From the NCBI GenBank assembly GCA_043228905.1, contig JBHGNT010000012.1, positions 8,494,001 to 8,558,000 on the forward strand: 64,000 nt of DNA, written 5' to 3'. Within the stretch, counting starts at the first letter, position 1; the number at the start of each line of letters is the position of its first letter. This stretch comes from Azolla caroliniana. Taxonomy: Eukaryota; Polypodiophyta. Of this stretch, positions 20,684 through 30,137 are shown one piece after another. Made by a program: the position numbers and the translations under genes. Below the pieces are notes generated by a model. That model had not been told where the DNA came from, made no database searches, and saw nothing but the letters and a program-made list of their open reading frames with translations.

Positions 20684-23600
20684 ATGGAAGGCGGCGGTAG
20701 TGGGCCTCCGGGCATGATGGTGTTGAACTCACAGAACTACGCCGACTGGAAGATAAAGATGGAAGACCTTCTCATCGTCCGAGACCTGTACGAACCGATC
20801 GACAATGCCGAGATACCCAAGGGAGTAATAGAGTCGGAGTGGAAGCTCCTGAACCGGAAAGCCGTAGCGACGATTCGGCAATATGTCGATGTAAGCGTCC
20901 TACAACATGTGGCGAACGACACCAACGCATATGAGATGTGGAAGAAGCTGTCGGGCCTCTACGAGAGGAAGAATGCGTTGAACCGGACCTCCCTGATGAG
21001 GAAGATAGTGAACCTCAAGTACTGGGACGGCGAGAATATGGTGGAACACGTGAGCACGTTCATGGGATTCGTGAACCAGCTTGCGGCGATCAAGTTCCCG
21101 TTGGAGGATGCAATGCAAGCCATCATTCTGATGTGTACATTGCCGGAAAGCTGGGAGAACTTGGTGGTGACTCTCAGCACCTCCTGCACCGAAGATAACT
21201 TGTCTCTACAAACGGTAAAGACAAGTATTTTGAACGAAGAAGCGCGTCGGAGAGATAAAGAACCGGCCTCCGACTCGAAGGCGCTGCTTACCGAATCCGA
21301 ACGGGGAAGATACTGGAACCGGAGTCCGCAAAGACGGGAGAAGTCGGGGACCCGGTCGCAGTCAAGAGGAAGACCCACCTGCTTCCACTGTGGGAAGTCG
21401 GGGCACTTCCGGAAGAATTGTCGGCATTACCGAAAGGACAACGGAGCCGACGACACCGATTCGAAGAAGTCACCGGAGAGAAACGGTGCTTACCGGGGAG
21501 CCACGGACCGGAGAGGTCCGGATCGGCGAGGGCAGGACCGGAAAGGAACGACGGCACTCGCGGCAAGTGAAGAAGAGATAATGCTCATTACCGAAGAGAG
21601 GGAGCTGAACCTTGCCGGTGAAGAGATGACTTGGGTGGTCGATTCCGGAGCGTCGTTCCACCTGACCCCGGAGAAGAAATACTTCTCATCCTACACAGCC
21701 GGTGAGCACGGCTGTGTCCGGATGGGAAATGAAGGTACGTGCCGGATAGCCGGCATAGGAGACGTGTGGCTGATGACCTCAACCGGATGCAAGATGCTGC
21801 TGAAGGATGTGCGACACGTTCCGGAGGTCCGATTGAACCTGATCTCGGCCGGGAGGCTAGATGATGAAGGCTACACGGGTAGCATCCGGAACGGTGTCAT
21901 GAAGTTCAGCAAGGGGAGCCTGATAGTGGCTCGGGCCCGGAAGGTCAACACACTGTACCTGATGAATTCCCGGCTATGTCCGGAAGAGCTGAATGTGGCA
22001 GCCGACACTGCCGGTGAGCTGTGGCACAAAAGACTGTGCCACATGAGTGAGAAGGGGATGAAGAGGCTTGCAGAAGACAACCTTATTCCAGTGAAGCATG
22101 TGCACCTGGAGAAGTGCACCGACTGCCTGGCCGGTAAGCAAAACCGGACCTCCTTCCACTCAAGGCCACCGACGAGACGTAGCGCACCATTGGAGTTGGT
22201 GCACACTGACGTGTGTCAAGTAGAAACGAAGTCACATGGCGGAGCCCAATACTTCGTGACATTCATTGATGACCACAGCCGGAAGCTGTGGACGGCACCG
22301 TTGAAGACAAAGGACCAAGTGTTGTGCGTCTTCAAAGAACTCCACGCGAGAGTGGAAAGAGAATCCGGCAAGAAGCTGAAAGCGATACGAGCGGATAACG
22401 GAGGGGAATACCGGGGGCAGTTCCAGGAGTACTGTCGCTCGAAGGGAATCCGGCTCGAGTTTACTGTGCCGAAGACGCCGGAACTGAACGGGCTGGCCGA
22501 GAGGATGAACCGGACCATAATGGAGAGGGTTCGGAGTATGCTGGCGCATGCGAAATTACCCAAGGGATTTTGGGCTGAGGCAATGTCGACGGCGACGTAT
22601 GTGATAAATAGATCACCCTCAGTACCTTTGGACGGAGACACGCCGCAGAGAGTGTGGACCGGTAGGGAAGTATCATACCGGCATCTGAAGGTGTTCGGGT
22701 GTCTCGCATATGTGCATGTGGCAAAGGACCGGAGAGGAAAGTTAGATCCAAAGACCCGGCCATGCATATTCCTCGGTTACGGCGACGACGAGTTCGGCTA
22801 CCGAGTATGGGACCCGGTCGACAAGAAGATATTCAGGAGTCGAGATATCATCTTCATGGAGGACAAGACACTCGCCGACTGGGAGTCGGAGAAGAGGATG
22901 AAGAGCTCCAAGTCGACCGGTGAGGATCAACTCTACGAAGAGCAGTCCCGACCGGCAAGGGACCGGTTAGCACTCGAGGATCCGGCCGAAGACGGTGAAG
23001 AAACAGAACCGGCCGAGGAAGATGAAACTGATACCGGAACCGGCCCCGATCCCGAAATGGATTCGGATGAAGAGGAAACGGAGGAGCCGGTTACCGAAGC
23101 TCCGGAACGGAGATATCCTCTAAGAGAGAGAAGGGCCCCCCGGAGATTTCCGGAACCAGAGCACGTGCTGCTAACCGACGAGGGGGAGCCGGAGAGCTTT
23201 GAAGAAGCAAAACTTGACACCCATAGCCGCAGGTGGTTAAGTGCCATGCAGGAGGAGATGGATTCCCTGCATGAGAACCACACATATGAACTTGTGGAGT
23301 TGCCGAAAGGAAAGCGGGCACTTCGAAACAAGTGGGTGTTCAAGCTGAAACCGGGAGATGCCGGAAACCCCCCGAGATACAAAGCCAGGATCGTGGTGAA
23401 GGGGTTCCAGCAGAAGAAGGGCGTCGACTTCGACGAGATATTTGCCCCGGTAGTGAAGATGACCTCCCTCCGGACGGTGCTGAGCATAGCGGCAAGCATG
23501 GACCTCGAGGTAGAACAGATGGACGTGAAGACGGCATTCCTTCACGGTGACCTCGAAGAAGAGATCTATATCCAGCAACCGGAAGGATTCGAGAAGAAAG

Positions 23601-24757
23601 GGAAGGAGCACCTGGTATGCCGGTTGAAGAAGAGCCTTTACGGACTGAAGCAGGCTCCCCGGCAATGGTACCGGAAGTTCGACTCCTTCATGACCGACGA
23701 AGGGTACCACAAAACGCAGTCTGATCACTGCGTGTTTGTGAAGAAGTTCGAAGGAGGAGACTCTCTAATACTCCTCCTGTACGTGGACGACATGTTGATC
23801 GTCGGACGGGACCAGGTCAAGATACGGGCGCTGAAGAAGGCGCTTCACCGAACCTTCTCAATGAAGGACCTGGGTCTGGCGAGGAAAATACTAGGGATGC
23901 ACATCATCCGGGACCGGAAGAAGAAGCAGTTGTGGCTGTCACAGGAGAAGTACGTGACAAAGGTGCTTCACCGGTTCAACATGTCGGAAGCAAGACCGGT
24001 CGGGTCAACCCTCCCGGCAAACTGCAAGTTGTCCAGCAAGCAAAGCCCCAAGACAAAGGCTGAGAAGGAGGACATGATGAAAGTACCATATGCCTCTGCC
24101 GTCGGAAGCTTGATGTACGCAATGGTGTGTACAAGACCGGACATAGGATATGCAGTTGGAGTGGTGAGCCGATACATGAGCAATCCCGGCAAAGAGCACT
24201 GGAACGCGGTCAAGTGGATACTCCGATACCTGAAAGGCACGACAAACGTGTGCCTCCGATTCGGCTCCGGTAAGCCCGAATTCGACGGCTTTACCGATTC
24301 GGATATGTCGGCTGATGCAGATACCAGCCGGTCCACATCAGGGTATGTGATGACGTATGCAGGTGGAGCTGTTTCGTGGCAGTCGAGGCTGCAGAAGACG
24401 GTTGCGCTGTCAACCACGGAAGCGGAGTACATGGCGGCTGTTGAAGCCGGCAAGGAAATAATATGGATGAAGGACTTCATTAGAGAGCTCGGTATCCGGC
24501 AGGAGGAGTACCGACTCTACTGCGACAGTCAGAGTGCCATCCACCTTGCGAAGAACGCGGCCTATCACTCCCGGACGAAGCACATCCAGCGAAGATATCA
24601 CTGGATCCGGGAAAGGATAGAAGACCAGGAGTTCGTGCTGACGAAGATCCACACGGACGAGAACGGCTCAGATATGCTGACCAAAGTGCTCACACCCGAC
24701 AAGCTGGAAGCATGCCGGAAGAGGATTGGATTGGAGAGACATCCCATGCCGAAGTGA
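20684..24757 (+). CDS. COP1 Gag-Pol polyprotein, intact (1357 aa)
   Basis: The ATG at 20684 is chosen because it is the first after the primer site; the frame is open further upstream only through the LTR. Domains in order: Gag of the UBN2/retrotran_gag type (NYADWKIKMEDLL near residue 20); CCHC knuckle at C233-C236-H241-C246; aspartic protease D320-SGA; integrase HHCC finger (HKRLCHMSEKG..CTDCLAGKQ), then core D509, D571 (DNGGEY) and E606 with 35-residue D-to-E spacing; RT YVDD at 1033-1036; RNase H with STSGYV and STTEAEYMA; end at RHPMPK. All catalytic residues I can check are present and no stop or frameshift occurs. The size is normal for copia. It should encode every function needed for copying through RNA in cytoplasmic particles. 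Confidence 0.96.
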   Translation: MEGGGSGPPGMMVLNSQNYADWKIKMEDLLIVRDLYEPIDNAEIPKGVIESEWKLLNRKAVATIRQYVDVSVLQHVANDTNAYEMWKKLSGLYERKNALNRTSLMRKIVNLKYWDGENMVEHVSTFMGFVNQLAAIKFPLEDAMQAIILMCTLPESWENLVVTLSTSCTEDNLSLQTVKTSILNEEARRRDKEPASDSKALLTESERGRYWNRSPQRREKSGTRSQSRGRPTCFHCGKSGHFRKNCRHYRKDNGADDTDSKKSPERNGAYRGATDRRGPDRRGQDRKGTTALAASEEEIMLITEERELNLAGEEMTWVVDSGASFHLTPEKKYFSSYTAGEHGCVRMGNEGTCRIAGIGDVWLMTSTGCKMLLKDVRHVPEVRLNLISAGRLDDEGYTGSIRNGVMKFSKGSLIVARARKVNTLYLMNSRLCPEELNVAADTAGELWHKRLCHMSEKGMKRLAEDNLIPVKHVHLEKCTDCLAGKQNRTSFHSRPPTRRSAPLELVHTDVCQVETKSHGGAQYFVTFIDDHSRKLWTAPLKTKDQVLCVFKELHARVERESGKKLKAIRADNGGEYRGQFQEYCRSKGIRLEFTVPKTPELNGLAERMNRTIMERVRSMLAHAKLPKGFWAEAMSTATYVINRSPSVPLDGDTPQRVWTGREVSYRHLKVFGCLAYVHVAKDRRGKLDPKTRPCIFLGYGDDEFGYRVWDPVDKKIFRSRDIIFMEDKTLADWESEKRMKSSKSTGEDQLYEEQSRPARDRLALEDPAEDGEETEPAEEDETDTGTGPDPEMDSDEEETEEPVTEAPERRYPLRERRAPRRFPEPEHVLLTDEGEPESFEEAKLDTHSRRWLSAMQEEMDSLHENHTYELVELPKGKRALRNKWVFKLKPGDAGNPPRYKARIVVKGFQQKKGVDFDEIFAPVVKMTSLRTVLSIAASMDLEVEQMDVKTAFLHGDLEEEIYIQQPEGFEKKGKEHLVCRLKKSLYGLKQAPRQWYRKFDSFMTDEGYHKTQSDHCVFVKKFEGGDSLILLLYVDDMLIVGRDQVKIRALKKALHRTFSMKDLGLARKILGMHIIRDRKKKQLWLSQEKYVTKVLHRFNMSEARPVGSTLPANCKLSSKQSPKTKAEKEDMMKVPYASAVGSLMYAMVCTRPDIGYAVGVVSRYMSNPGKEHWNAVKWILRYLKGTTNVCLRFGSGKPEFDGFTDSDMSADADTSRSTSGYVMTYAGGAVSWQSRLQKTVALSTTEAEYMAAVEAGKEIIWMKDFIRELGIRQEEYRLYCDSQSAIHLAKNAAYHSRTKHIQRRYHWIRERIEDQEFVLTKIHTDENGSDMLTKVLTPDKLEACRKRIGLERHPMPK

Positions 24758-24767
24758 AGGGGGAGTT
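24755..24767 (+). other. COP1 polypurine tract
   Basis: TGAAGGGGGAGTT overlaps the stop codon of the polyprotein and directly precedes the 3' LTR. Confidence 0.9.
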
Positions 24768-25165
24768 TGTTGGGATTTCGGTCCCTCCGGATGGGATGTC
24801 CGGAGATGAATGACGGCAAGCCCGCTTGCGGTTACGGAACCGGATGAAGAGTACACGGTTACGGAGCCGGATGCTGAAGACCCCGGTTGCGGTTACGGAA
24901 CCGGATGATGAAGAGTACCCGGCATGAAGCCGGATGAAGAGTACACAGTTACGGAGCCGGATGCTGAAGACCCCGGTTACGGAGCCGGATGACGAATGTA
25001 CCCGGAGAGAGATCCGGATGCGGGGACATATCTGTGAATATGTTTGCCAAGGGCCCTTGAGGCTATATTTGTAAATAGCCCGAAAGTCATATGTGTATAA
25101 ATATGACTTAGGGCAAACAGTTTTGTCTGTGTTGTTGCTCAATTTTTATGCGAGGTGTGAGCAGC

Positions 25166-25201
<36 letters not shown>

Positions 25202-25466
25202 GAAGAGGTCGTTGCCTCTGTGTATTACCGCCGCCTGTGGCGAAGACAGTGAGCTCAAGGTTGTTGCCTTGTAGCTTCACCAGTGTACATCCCTGTTCAT
25301 AGTGATAGTTGGAGTTTGAGGACTCCCGTGGTTTTTTCCCATTTAGGGTTTTCCACGTAAAATATCCAGTGTACCTTTCTCTCTATTGTCCTCGTGCACT
25401 TTGTATTTCCCGTTTTCTGAGAGTTGATCCTACTCCTCGGTTGTGGCCGAGCACTGTTTTTCAACA
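24768..25466 (+). repeat. COP1 3' LTR
   Basis: 699 bp, the same ends as the 5' LTR. It differs by three substitutions in the U3 repeats and a shorter GA tract. Confidence 0.95.
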
Positions 25467-25471
25467 ATAAT

Positions 25472-27330
25472 CACTTCTGTCCCGATCAGATAGTCTTTAT
25501 CGGCCTTCACTGCCGAAACGATACCCCAGAGTTCGCGTTTAACCTGGGCGTATCCTCGCTGTCGCTCGCTGAGGACCTTCGCGCCGAACCGGATTGGGAA
25601 CCGAATGCCGTCCTCATCTTCTTGGTTGACGACCCATCCGATCCCGGTCGGACTCGTATCTACCGTCATGTAGATGGGAGTACCTTTCTCGTAGACAACC
25701 TTCCGGAGTGCCGAAGCTGCAGCAAGAGCCTCCTTCATCTTTCGAACCGACTCCGTATGCTCGTCCCGCCACTCGAATTTTCGCCCCTTTTTCAGCAACC
25801 CGTATAGTGGCTCGGCAACGTGGGCGTAATGTGGGATCCATATGTGGTAGAAAGCACATGCTCCCAAGAACCTCCGTACCTTCGTGACCGAGTTACAGTC
25901 GGGCTTCATTGCGGAGATGGCTTCTACCTTAGCCGGAGACGGTTTCCGGCCATACGGTCTGCATAGATGTTCGACGACCATGATCTCCGATTGCCCGAAG
26001 GCCGATTTCTCCCCGGAGAAGGTGAGCCTCGCATCCTCTAGCCTCTGCAGCACCCTCTCGCAGTTGTCAATGTGTGTCGCCACGAATTTCCGGCATCCGT
26101 TCGGTCCGATCGTTTCGTCCCCTTTCTCCACCGGACATCCCTTGATCGGGATGTCGTCCAAGAATGGCATGGTGATGTCCGGGATACAATCCCTCAGCAC
26201 CTTGTTCATCGCATTCACCATGTGGGCCACCGAGTTCGTCTCTCCTTGTGGCAGGGTACACATCCGTACTAGGCCGAGAGGAGTCCGCATCGTCGTAATG
26301 TCTCTACGGCTAGTTGGAACTGATCGTACCCCGAGTACAGATCACCGACCGAGTAGAAAGGCCTCCGCGAACTCGTCTATCGTTGGTCCGATTCCTGCGT
26401 TCCGAATGGTCACTCTGTTGACCGGTTGCAGGTCTTGAATGAAGCGCAACGTCCCGTTCTTCTTCGGCACGGTAAACCACCGGTTCGAGTACGGGGCACT
26501 CGACGGTTCGGGAATGCCCATATCGACTTTCTGTCTCAATAGCTCCATCAGCTCCGGGATGTGAGCTCTCGGTACCAGAATTGGTTTGAGATTCCACGGC
26601 ACATGCGGTACCGTGAATATCACCATCGGCTTCACGACTGTCGGGTCTACGCACCCGATCTCTTCCGGTGAGAATGCGAAGGCTTTCCCATGCCTTCCGA
26701 GCATTCTCCGAAACTGGTCTTCTTCCGCTGGCAGTAGGAAACCGCCCCCACCGATTTTGAGCTCCCGTAGCGTTCTGTCGGTGAAGGTGTGTCCTATGCA
26801 GGCCGGGTCTCGTAAACTAGGGTCCGACGCGACCCCCTTGATTCGCAACTCGCTGCCCTCCGGTAAGGGTGCCGCGACTGGCCTTACCTTCCGGTCCACA
26901 GTCTTGTACTTCGTGTTAACCAGGGCTGTCCGATCCGACTCGAGCCCCCGACTGAAGTCCGCGATGACTTCGTACATCTCTTCTGAACAAACCAGTATCG
27001 TTCGGTCCTCTTTAAGGCCTTCTCCAACCACCTCTCGCAGTATTCCCAAGGTATTGTCGAAGGAGACCGCCTCCATGGCTTCGTTGATTTCCTCGCTGGG
27101 CCCGAGAACTCCGCACGCCCGAAGTCGCTCTTCCGCCCTTGTCTTTTCTCGGCCAACGACGCCGACTATCGTACACCCTCCATTGTCGGAGAAACAAAAC
27201 TTCCTACTTATGGTACAAGGTTTCTTCGGTTTCGCCTCTATCGTACATTTGTGGGGTTTTCCTGGAGTGTCCGGACTGTCGCGGCCCCACGCCTTGACAA
27301 CCCTCTCTAAAAATCCTCTCGGTTCTCGCC
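25472..27330 (-). pseudogene. E3 pol, first part: RT and RNase H start
   Basis: Pol opens in the -1 frame relative to gag-pro, from GFLERVVKAWG at the gag-pro stop. It reads GKAFAFSPEEIGC, FTVPHVPWNLKP, SAPYSNRWFTVPKKNGTLR and RFIQDLQPVNRVTIRNAG. At about 26300-26345 short deletions remove the GRSI part and break the frame. It resumes with RTPLGLVRMCTLPQGETNS, then MPFLDDIPIKGC (intact FLDD active site), KVRRFLGACAFYHIW and the RNase H start (TVDTSPTGIGW), ending at YLIGTEVII where COP1 entered. The enzyme would copy element RNA into DNA; this copy cannot. Confidence 0.85.
27307..27316 (-). promoter_or_regulatory. Candidate -1 frameshift site at the E3 gag-pro stop
   Basis: The minus strand reads GGATTTTTAG; in the gag-pro frame GAT TTT TAG, stop. 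A one-base backward slip on the T run gives GGA TTT TTA GAG, exactly the pol frame. The same ten bases sit at the same place in E4 (33096-33105) and E6 (36837-36846). Confidence 0.6.
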
Positions 27331-29406
27331 ACCGAGGGACTCGCGGTTTCGCTCGTGGTTCGGTCGCACCGTCAGGAACTGGACCGAATGACGCCCGTTC
27401 TGACTCTTGACCCTCACGTAAGCCGACCCGTTGTCCAACACCTTGGTCTCCATCCGCGCTGCCATAATGTACGGTTCTCCCAGTATGACCGGTTGCGAGG
27501 ACGTCTCCTGCACAAAGAAGTGCTGATCTATCTCGACGTCGCCGATCTTGACTCGCACGTTTGGGCAGGCCCCGTGTAGTTCCTCGGTGGCGCGCGTCGC
27601 CGCCCGTATCTTCCACCCGTGCTTGGTGTTGATCGGCCATTTCCCCTTCTTGTAGAAGTCCATGGACATCAGGTTTATTTCCGTACCGTAGTCCACCAGC
27701 GCCACCACCGGTTCTTGAACATCTCCGATCTTCACCGGGGTTTCCGTGGTCGCTTGGGCCCAGTGTGGCCTCGAGTAGTGGCTCTCCGCCCACTCTTCTT
27801 CCAGCGCCATGTCCTCCATGGGCATCGTCCGCACCTCCACCGGCCTTTCCGGTTCTGTCTCCGTCGACAGCCTCTTCCTCTTCACCAAGTCTACGATGGA
27901 GTCGTGGAACTCCTTCTTGGCGATTCCGAGCACCTCCCGCAACGACAGTTCCACCTTGCTATCGAGGATTCGTTCTTCCAGGACCTTTCGTAGGTCCGTG
28001 GTCCTTTTGATCTCTGTGCCCAACCGGTATCCGCCCTTCTTGTGGTTATCCCGGGCACTGGTCTCACAGGCCTCGTTCTGTTTCGGCCTGAATCGGGTTT
28101 CGTATCTCTGTGAGGGTCCGGCCCCTCCGGTTTTACCTACCCATTTGTCTTCAACCAGAGCCTCGTAGTTCTGGCAAGCTGCTCCGACGAAACCCGTCTT
28201 TTCTTCGACCGGGTCACTCCACCCGGTTACCTCCTGGACCCGCTTCTCTAGTCGGGCACCGGCGAGGCCTTCCAGCACCGTCGGCCAGAACCCGACTTTG
28301 CTCTCCTTCCGGGCCTCGCTGCCACCAACCCGAATACCGGCTGACGCTGAGTAGTGAACGGTCTCCGCGTGCCGGGACGCCACCTCTTCCATCAGTCTTT
28401 TCATTCCTCCTCGCCCGTCGTTTCGGTTCAGGGCCCTCCATGTATCGCTGGCGTGCACCCGAACTTCCCACAGGTACACTACTCGGCTTCTCAAAGCCTC
28501 CGCAAAGTCCCCGCAGTCTTTCCGGATGTGGCCGACCTCGTCGCACCACATGCACCTATTTCCTGCCGAAGGCCGTCGGTCACGAGCCTGTTCGCCACCT
28601 TCCCTCCGAGCCTGGGCGATCTGGAGATCCTTTACCGCCCGTGTCAACTCCTCCAAAGCTGTCCCCCCGGACAAGCCTCTGACCACGCCGGTCGAAGCCG
28701 AACCGGTTTCGAGCCACTCCTGGGTCTCTTCCCGTCGCGCCTGCGGTATCGGTTTGAGCTTCCTTGCTGCGACAGGACCTGCCCCGGTCGCCCCTGTATC
28801 AGCCCACTCCCACCATTTGTCAAAACGGCCGCAGACTCTTTTTACCGCGGCCCAGTCGGCCGTTAACCCGTCTTCGGTTTCTAGTAAGGAGCCCACTTGC
28901 TCCCGATCCCGTGCGTCAACCGATTTGACAAACAGTAGAACATGACTTGTGTCCAGAACGGTCCGATCGAGCGCCGAAAGGCGCGCAAAGCGATCCTCAA
29001 ACTCCCGGAGGAGTGCCGACGCATTTCTTCCTTTATCGGGGGACTCCACCCACTCCATGAAGCCCCGCTTCGAAAGTCGAAGCGCGTCATCTAGCCCGTA
29101 TTTCTCTAGGAGCCGTCCTTCGAACTCCTCCCAGGTCCGGCTCTCCGCCCGGACCTCGAGCACCTCCGCATGGATGCCTGGCATCGCCACTCGAGGGAAT
29201 CCGACAAGACGCCTCTCTTCCGGAATATCCCTCATCAACGCCTCCGCCGGGTAGGACGCCAAATAACTCGTGGCATCCTTTCCACTGAACCGGCCGATCA
29301 TACCGACGATCGCCTCAATAGCCCTGTCAAGGGCGCCGCTGCCCTCGCGCGCACTCACTATCCGGTCCACGGCCGAAGCCATGGCCTCTGCAAGATCCGA
29401 TCCCCT
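27307..29406 (-). CDS. E3 Gag-protease polyprotein (699 aa), open frame
   Basis: The start is the ATG at 29406 (MRGSDLAEAMASAVDRIV); upstream codons include only non-ATG starts and the primer site. The N-terminal half is Gag (SGKDATSYLASYPAEALMRD, then FEDRFARLSALDRTVLDTSH). A CCHC knuckle, CMWCDEVGHIRKDC, is near residues 285-298. A charged linker follows. The protease-like domain is near residue 571: VVALVDYGTEINLMSMDFYK, then IDQHFFVQE and VILGEPYI. DYG replaces the usual DSG/DTG; E6 has DHG here, so the variant is a lineage feature. The frame has no stop. The product would form particles and process itself. Confidence 0.85.
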   Translation of the reverse strand, partial: RGSDLAEAMASAVDRIVSAREGSGALDRAIEAIVGMIGRFSGKDATSYLASYPAEALMRDIPEERRLVGFPRVAMPGIHAEVLEVRAESRTWEEFEGRLLEKYGLDDALRLSKRGFMEWVESPDKGRNASALLREFEDRFARLSALDRTVLDTSHVLLFVKSVDARDREQVGSLLETEDGLTADWAAVKRVCGRFDKWWEWADTGATGAGPVAARKLKPIPQARREETQEWLETGSASTGVVRGLSGGTALEELTRAVKDLQIAQARREGGEQARDRRPSAGNRCMWCDEVGHIRKDCGDFAEALRSRVVYLWEVRVHASDTWRALNRNDGRGGMKRLMEEVASRHAETVHYSASAGIRVGGSEARKESKVGFWPTVLEGLAGARLEKRVQEVTGWSDPVEEKTGFVGAACQNYEALVEDKWVGKTGGAGPSQRYETRFRPKQNEACETSARDNHKKGGYRLGTEIKRTTDLRKVLEERILDSKVELSLREVLGIAKKEFHDSIVDLVKRKRLSTETEPERPVEVRTMPMEDMALEEEWAESHYSRPHWAQATTETPVKIGDVQEPVVALVDYGTEINLMSMDFYKKGKWPINTKHGWKIRAATRATEELHGACPNVRVKIGDVEIDQHFFVQETSSQPVILGEPYIMAARMETKVLDNGSAYVRVKSQNGRHSVQFLTVRPNHERNRESLGGENREDF

Positions 29407-29431
29407 CATCTTCTGCTCCTCTGCCGCCTTG

Positions 29432-29449
29432 TTCACGTCGGGTTCACCA
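29432..29449 (-). other. E3 primer-binding site candidate
   Basis: The minus strand reads TGGTGAACCCGACGTGAA four bases after the 5' LTR. The identical 18-mer follows the E4 LTR at 41625-41642. Conservation next to two different LTRs marks it as the primer site. It ends in TGG as expected for pairing with a tRNA CCA end. I do not assign the tRNA. Confidence 0.7.
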
Positions 29450-29453
29450 AATA

Positions 29454-30098
29454 TGTCACGTTACTACGTGCGTGCGTGGAGAAACGAGGCGAGACCACCG
29501 GGGTCTTGAACCGAAGAGCAGGTGATAGGAGGGGAAAGAGAAAGAGAGGGACGACCGGTTACGTATGAGCAAAGAAACACAGGGACACGGCCCGTCAACG
29601 CAGAAAACACGAATGGACACAGAGACAGAGAGACACGAATGTTCGTATATTAACAAATGACACAAAACAACAGAGCACGCGAGCGGTTACAACCGAACAG
29701 GCCGGCGAACAGATGCCGATGCCTGCTCGTCTGTGCACGAAAGGGGATAGGATGGAGGTGCTGCCGGAAGCACACGGGCGCTCCTCGAAGCAGCGCGAGC
29801 CTCCCAAAATCCGGCAGAGAAGAGCGATGGAGAATGAACAGAGGAGAAGCGTTCCGTTATGGTCCGACAACACTTCGTCCTCAATGCGCGATCCCTTCTC
29901 CCCGCGTCTCCCTCTCCTTTATAGCTTCAAGAAGGGAGCCGTTTCCCTCATTAACTTCCTACCTACCGAATCTAACTACCTAGGATATACCTTTGTACCT
30001 AATCCTCTATTATATACATTAGAGGGCGCGCACGCGTGAAGAGCCGGTTCGCGCGCGCTATGCACCGATTGCGCTAAGGGACGGTTTTCTTCACGACA
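29454..30098 (-). repeat. E3 5' LTR
   Basis: 645 bp, TGTCGTGAAG..ACGTGACA on minus. It shares the final 200 or so bases (on +) with the 3' LTR without a difference by eye. Confidence 0.92.
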
Positions 30099-30132
30099 CT
30101 GTGTTAGCAGCTTGTCCAGCCCGGTGACAACA
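30099..30132 (+). repeat. E2 3' LTR, last part
   Basis: CTGTGTTAGCAGCTTG... to GGTGACAACA matches 1686-1719. It begins with CTGT, the duplicated E3 target, and is followed by TTAAC, the E2 target duplication. Confidence 0.9.
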
Positions 30133-30137
30133 TTAAC

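Larger units (their letters stand above)
19951..25466 (+). mobile_element. COP1: intact Ty1/copia retrotransposon
   Basis: The element is 5516 bp with LTRs 19951-20653 and 24768-25466 and an exact 5-bp duplication ATAAT (19946-19950, 25467-25471). It has an initiator-Met primer site, one uninterrupted polyprotein and a polypurine tract. By eye only three substitutions plus a GA-repeat length change separate the LTRs. It is the youngest datable and the only apparently competent element in the window. It lies in the E3 RNase H gene, in the opposite orientation. Confidence 0.96.
17588..30098 (-). mobile_element. E3: Ty3/gypsy LTR retrotransposon (minus), carries COP1
   Basis: Its LTRs are 29454-30098 (5') and 17588-18235 (3'), with a 4-bp target duplication CTGT at 16814-16817 and 30099-30102. 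It inserted in the 3' LTR of E2. Without COP1 (19951-25466) and one ATAAT it is about 7 kb. Order on minus: primer site, gag-protease in one frame, -1 frameshift, RT, RNase H, integrase, polypurine tract. Roughly 14 substitutions and one 3-bp indel separate the LTRs by eye (about 2%). Gag-pro is intact; pol is damaged. Confidence 0.92.
1282..30132 (+). mobile_element. E2: Ty3/gypsy LTR retrotransposon, split by nested elements
   Basis: Its bounds are TG..CA LTRs and an exact 5-bp duplication TTAAC (1277-1281 and 30133-30137). The own sequence of E2 is 1282-4337, 9968-16817 and 30099-30132. The rest is E1 (4338-9962), the solo copia LTR (16821-17585) and E3 (17588-30098). Order: LTR, gag, protease, RT, RNase H, integrase, extra coiled-coil ORFs, LTR. 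By eye the two LTRs differ at roughly 37 of 405 aligned sites, making it the oldest datable member of the stack. Every coding part has stops or frameshifts. It lies inside the E4 integrase. Confidence 0.9.

Noticed and set aside
23968-24480. Minus-strand ORF of 170 codons in COP1 (and others at 22216-22767, 22933-23499)
   Set aside because: Antisense shadows of the intact copia polyprotein.
26586-27410. Plus-strand ORF of 274 codons
   Set aside because: Antisense shadow of E3 pol; no domain.
28110-28866. Plus-strand ORFs of 190 and 170 codons
   Set aside because: Antisense shadows of the intact E3 gag-protease frame.
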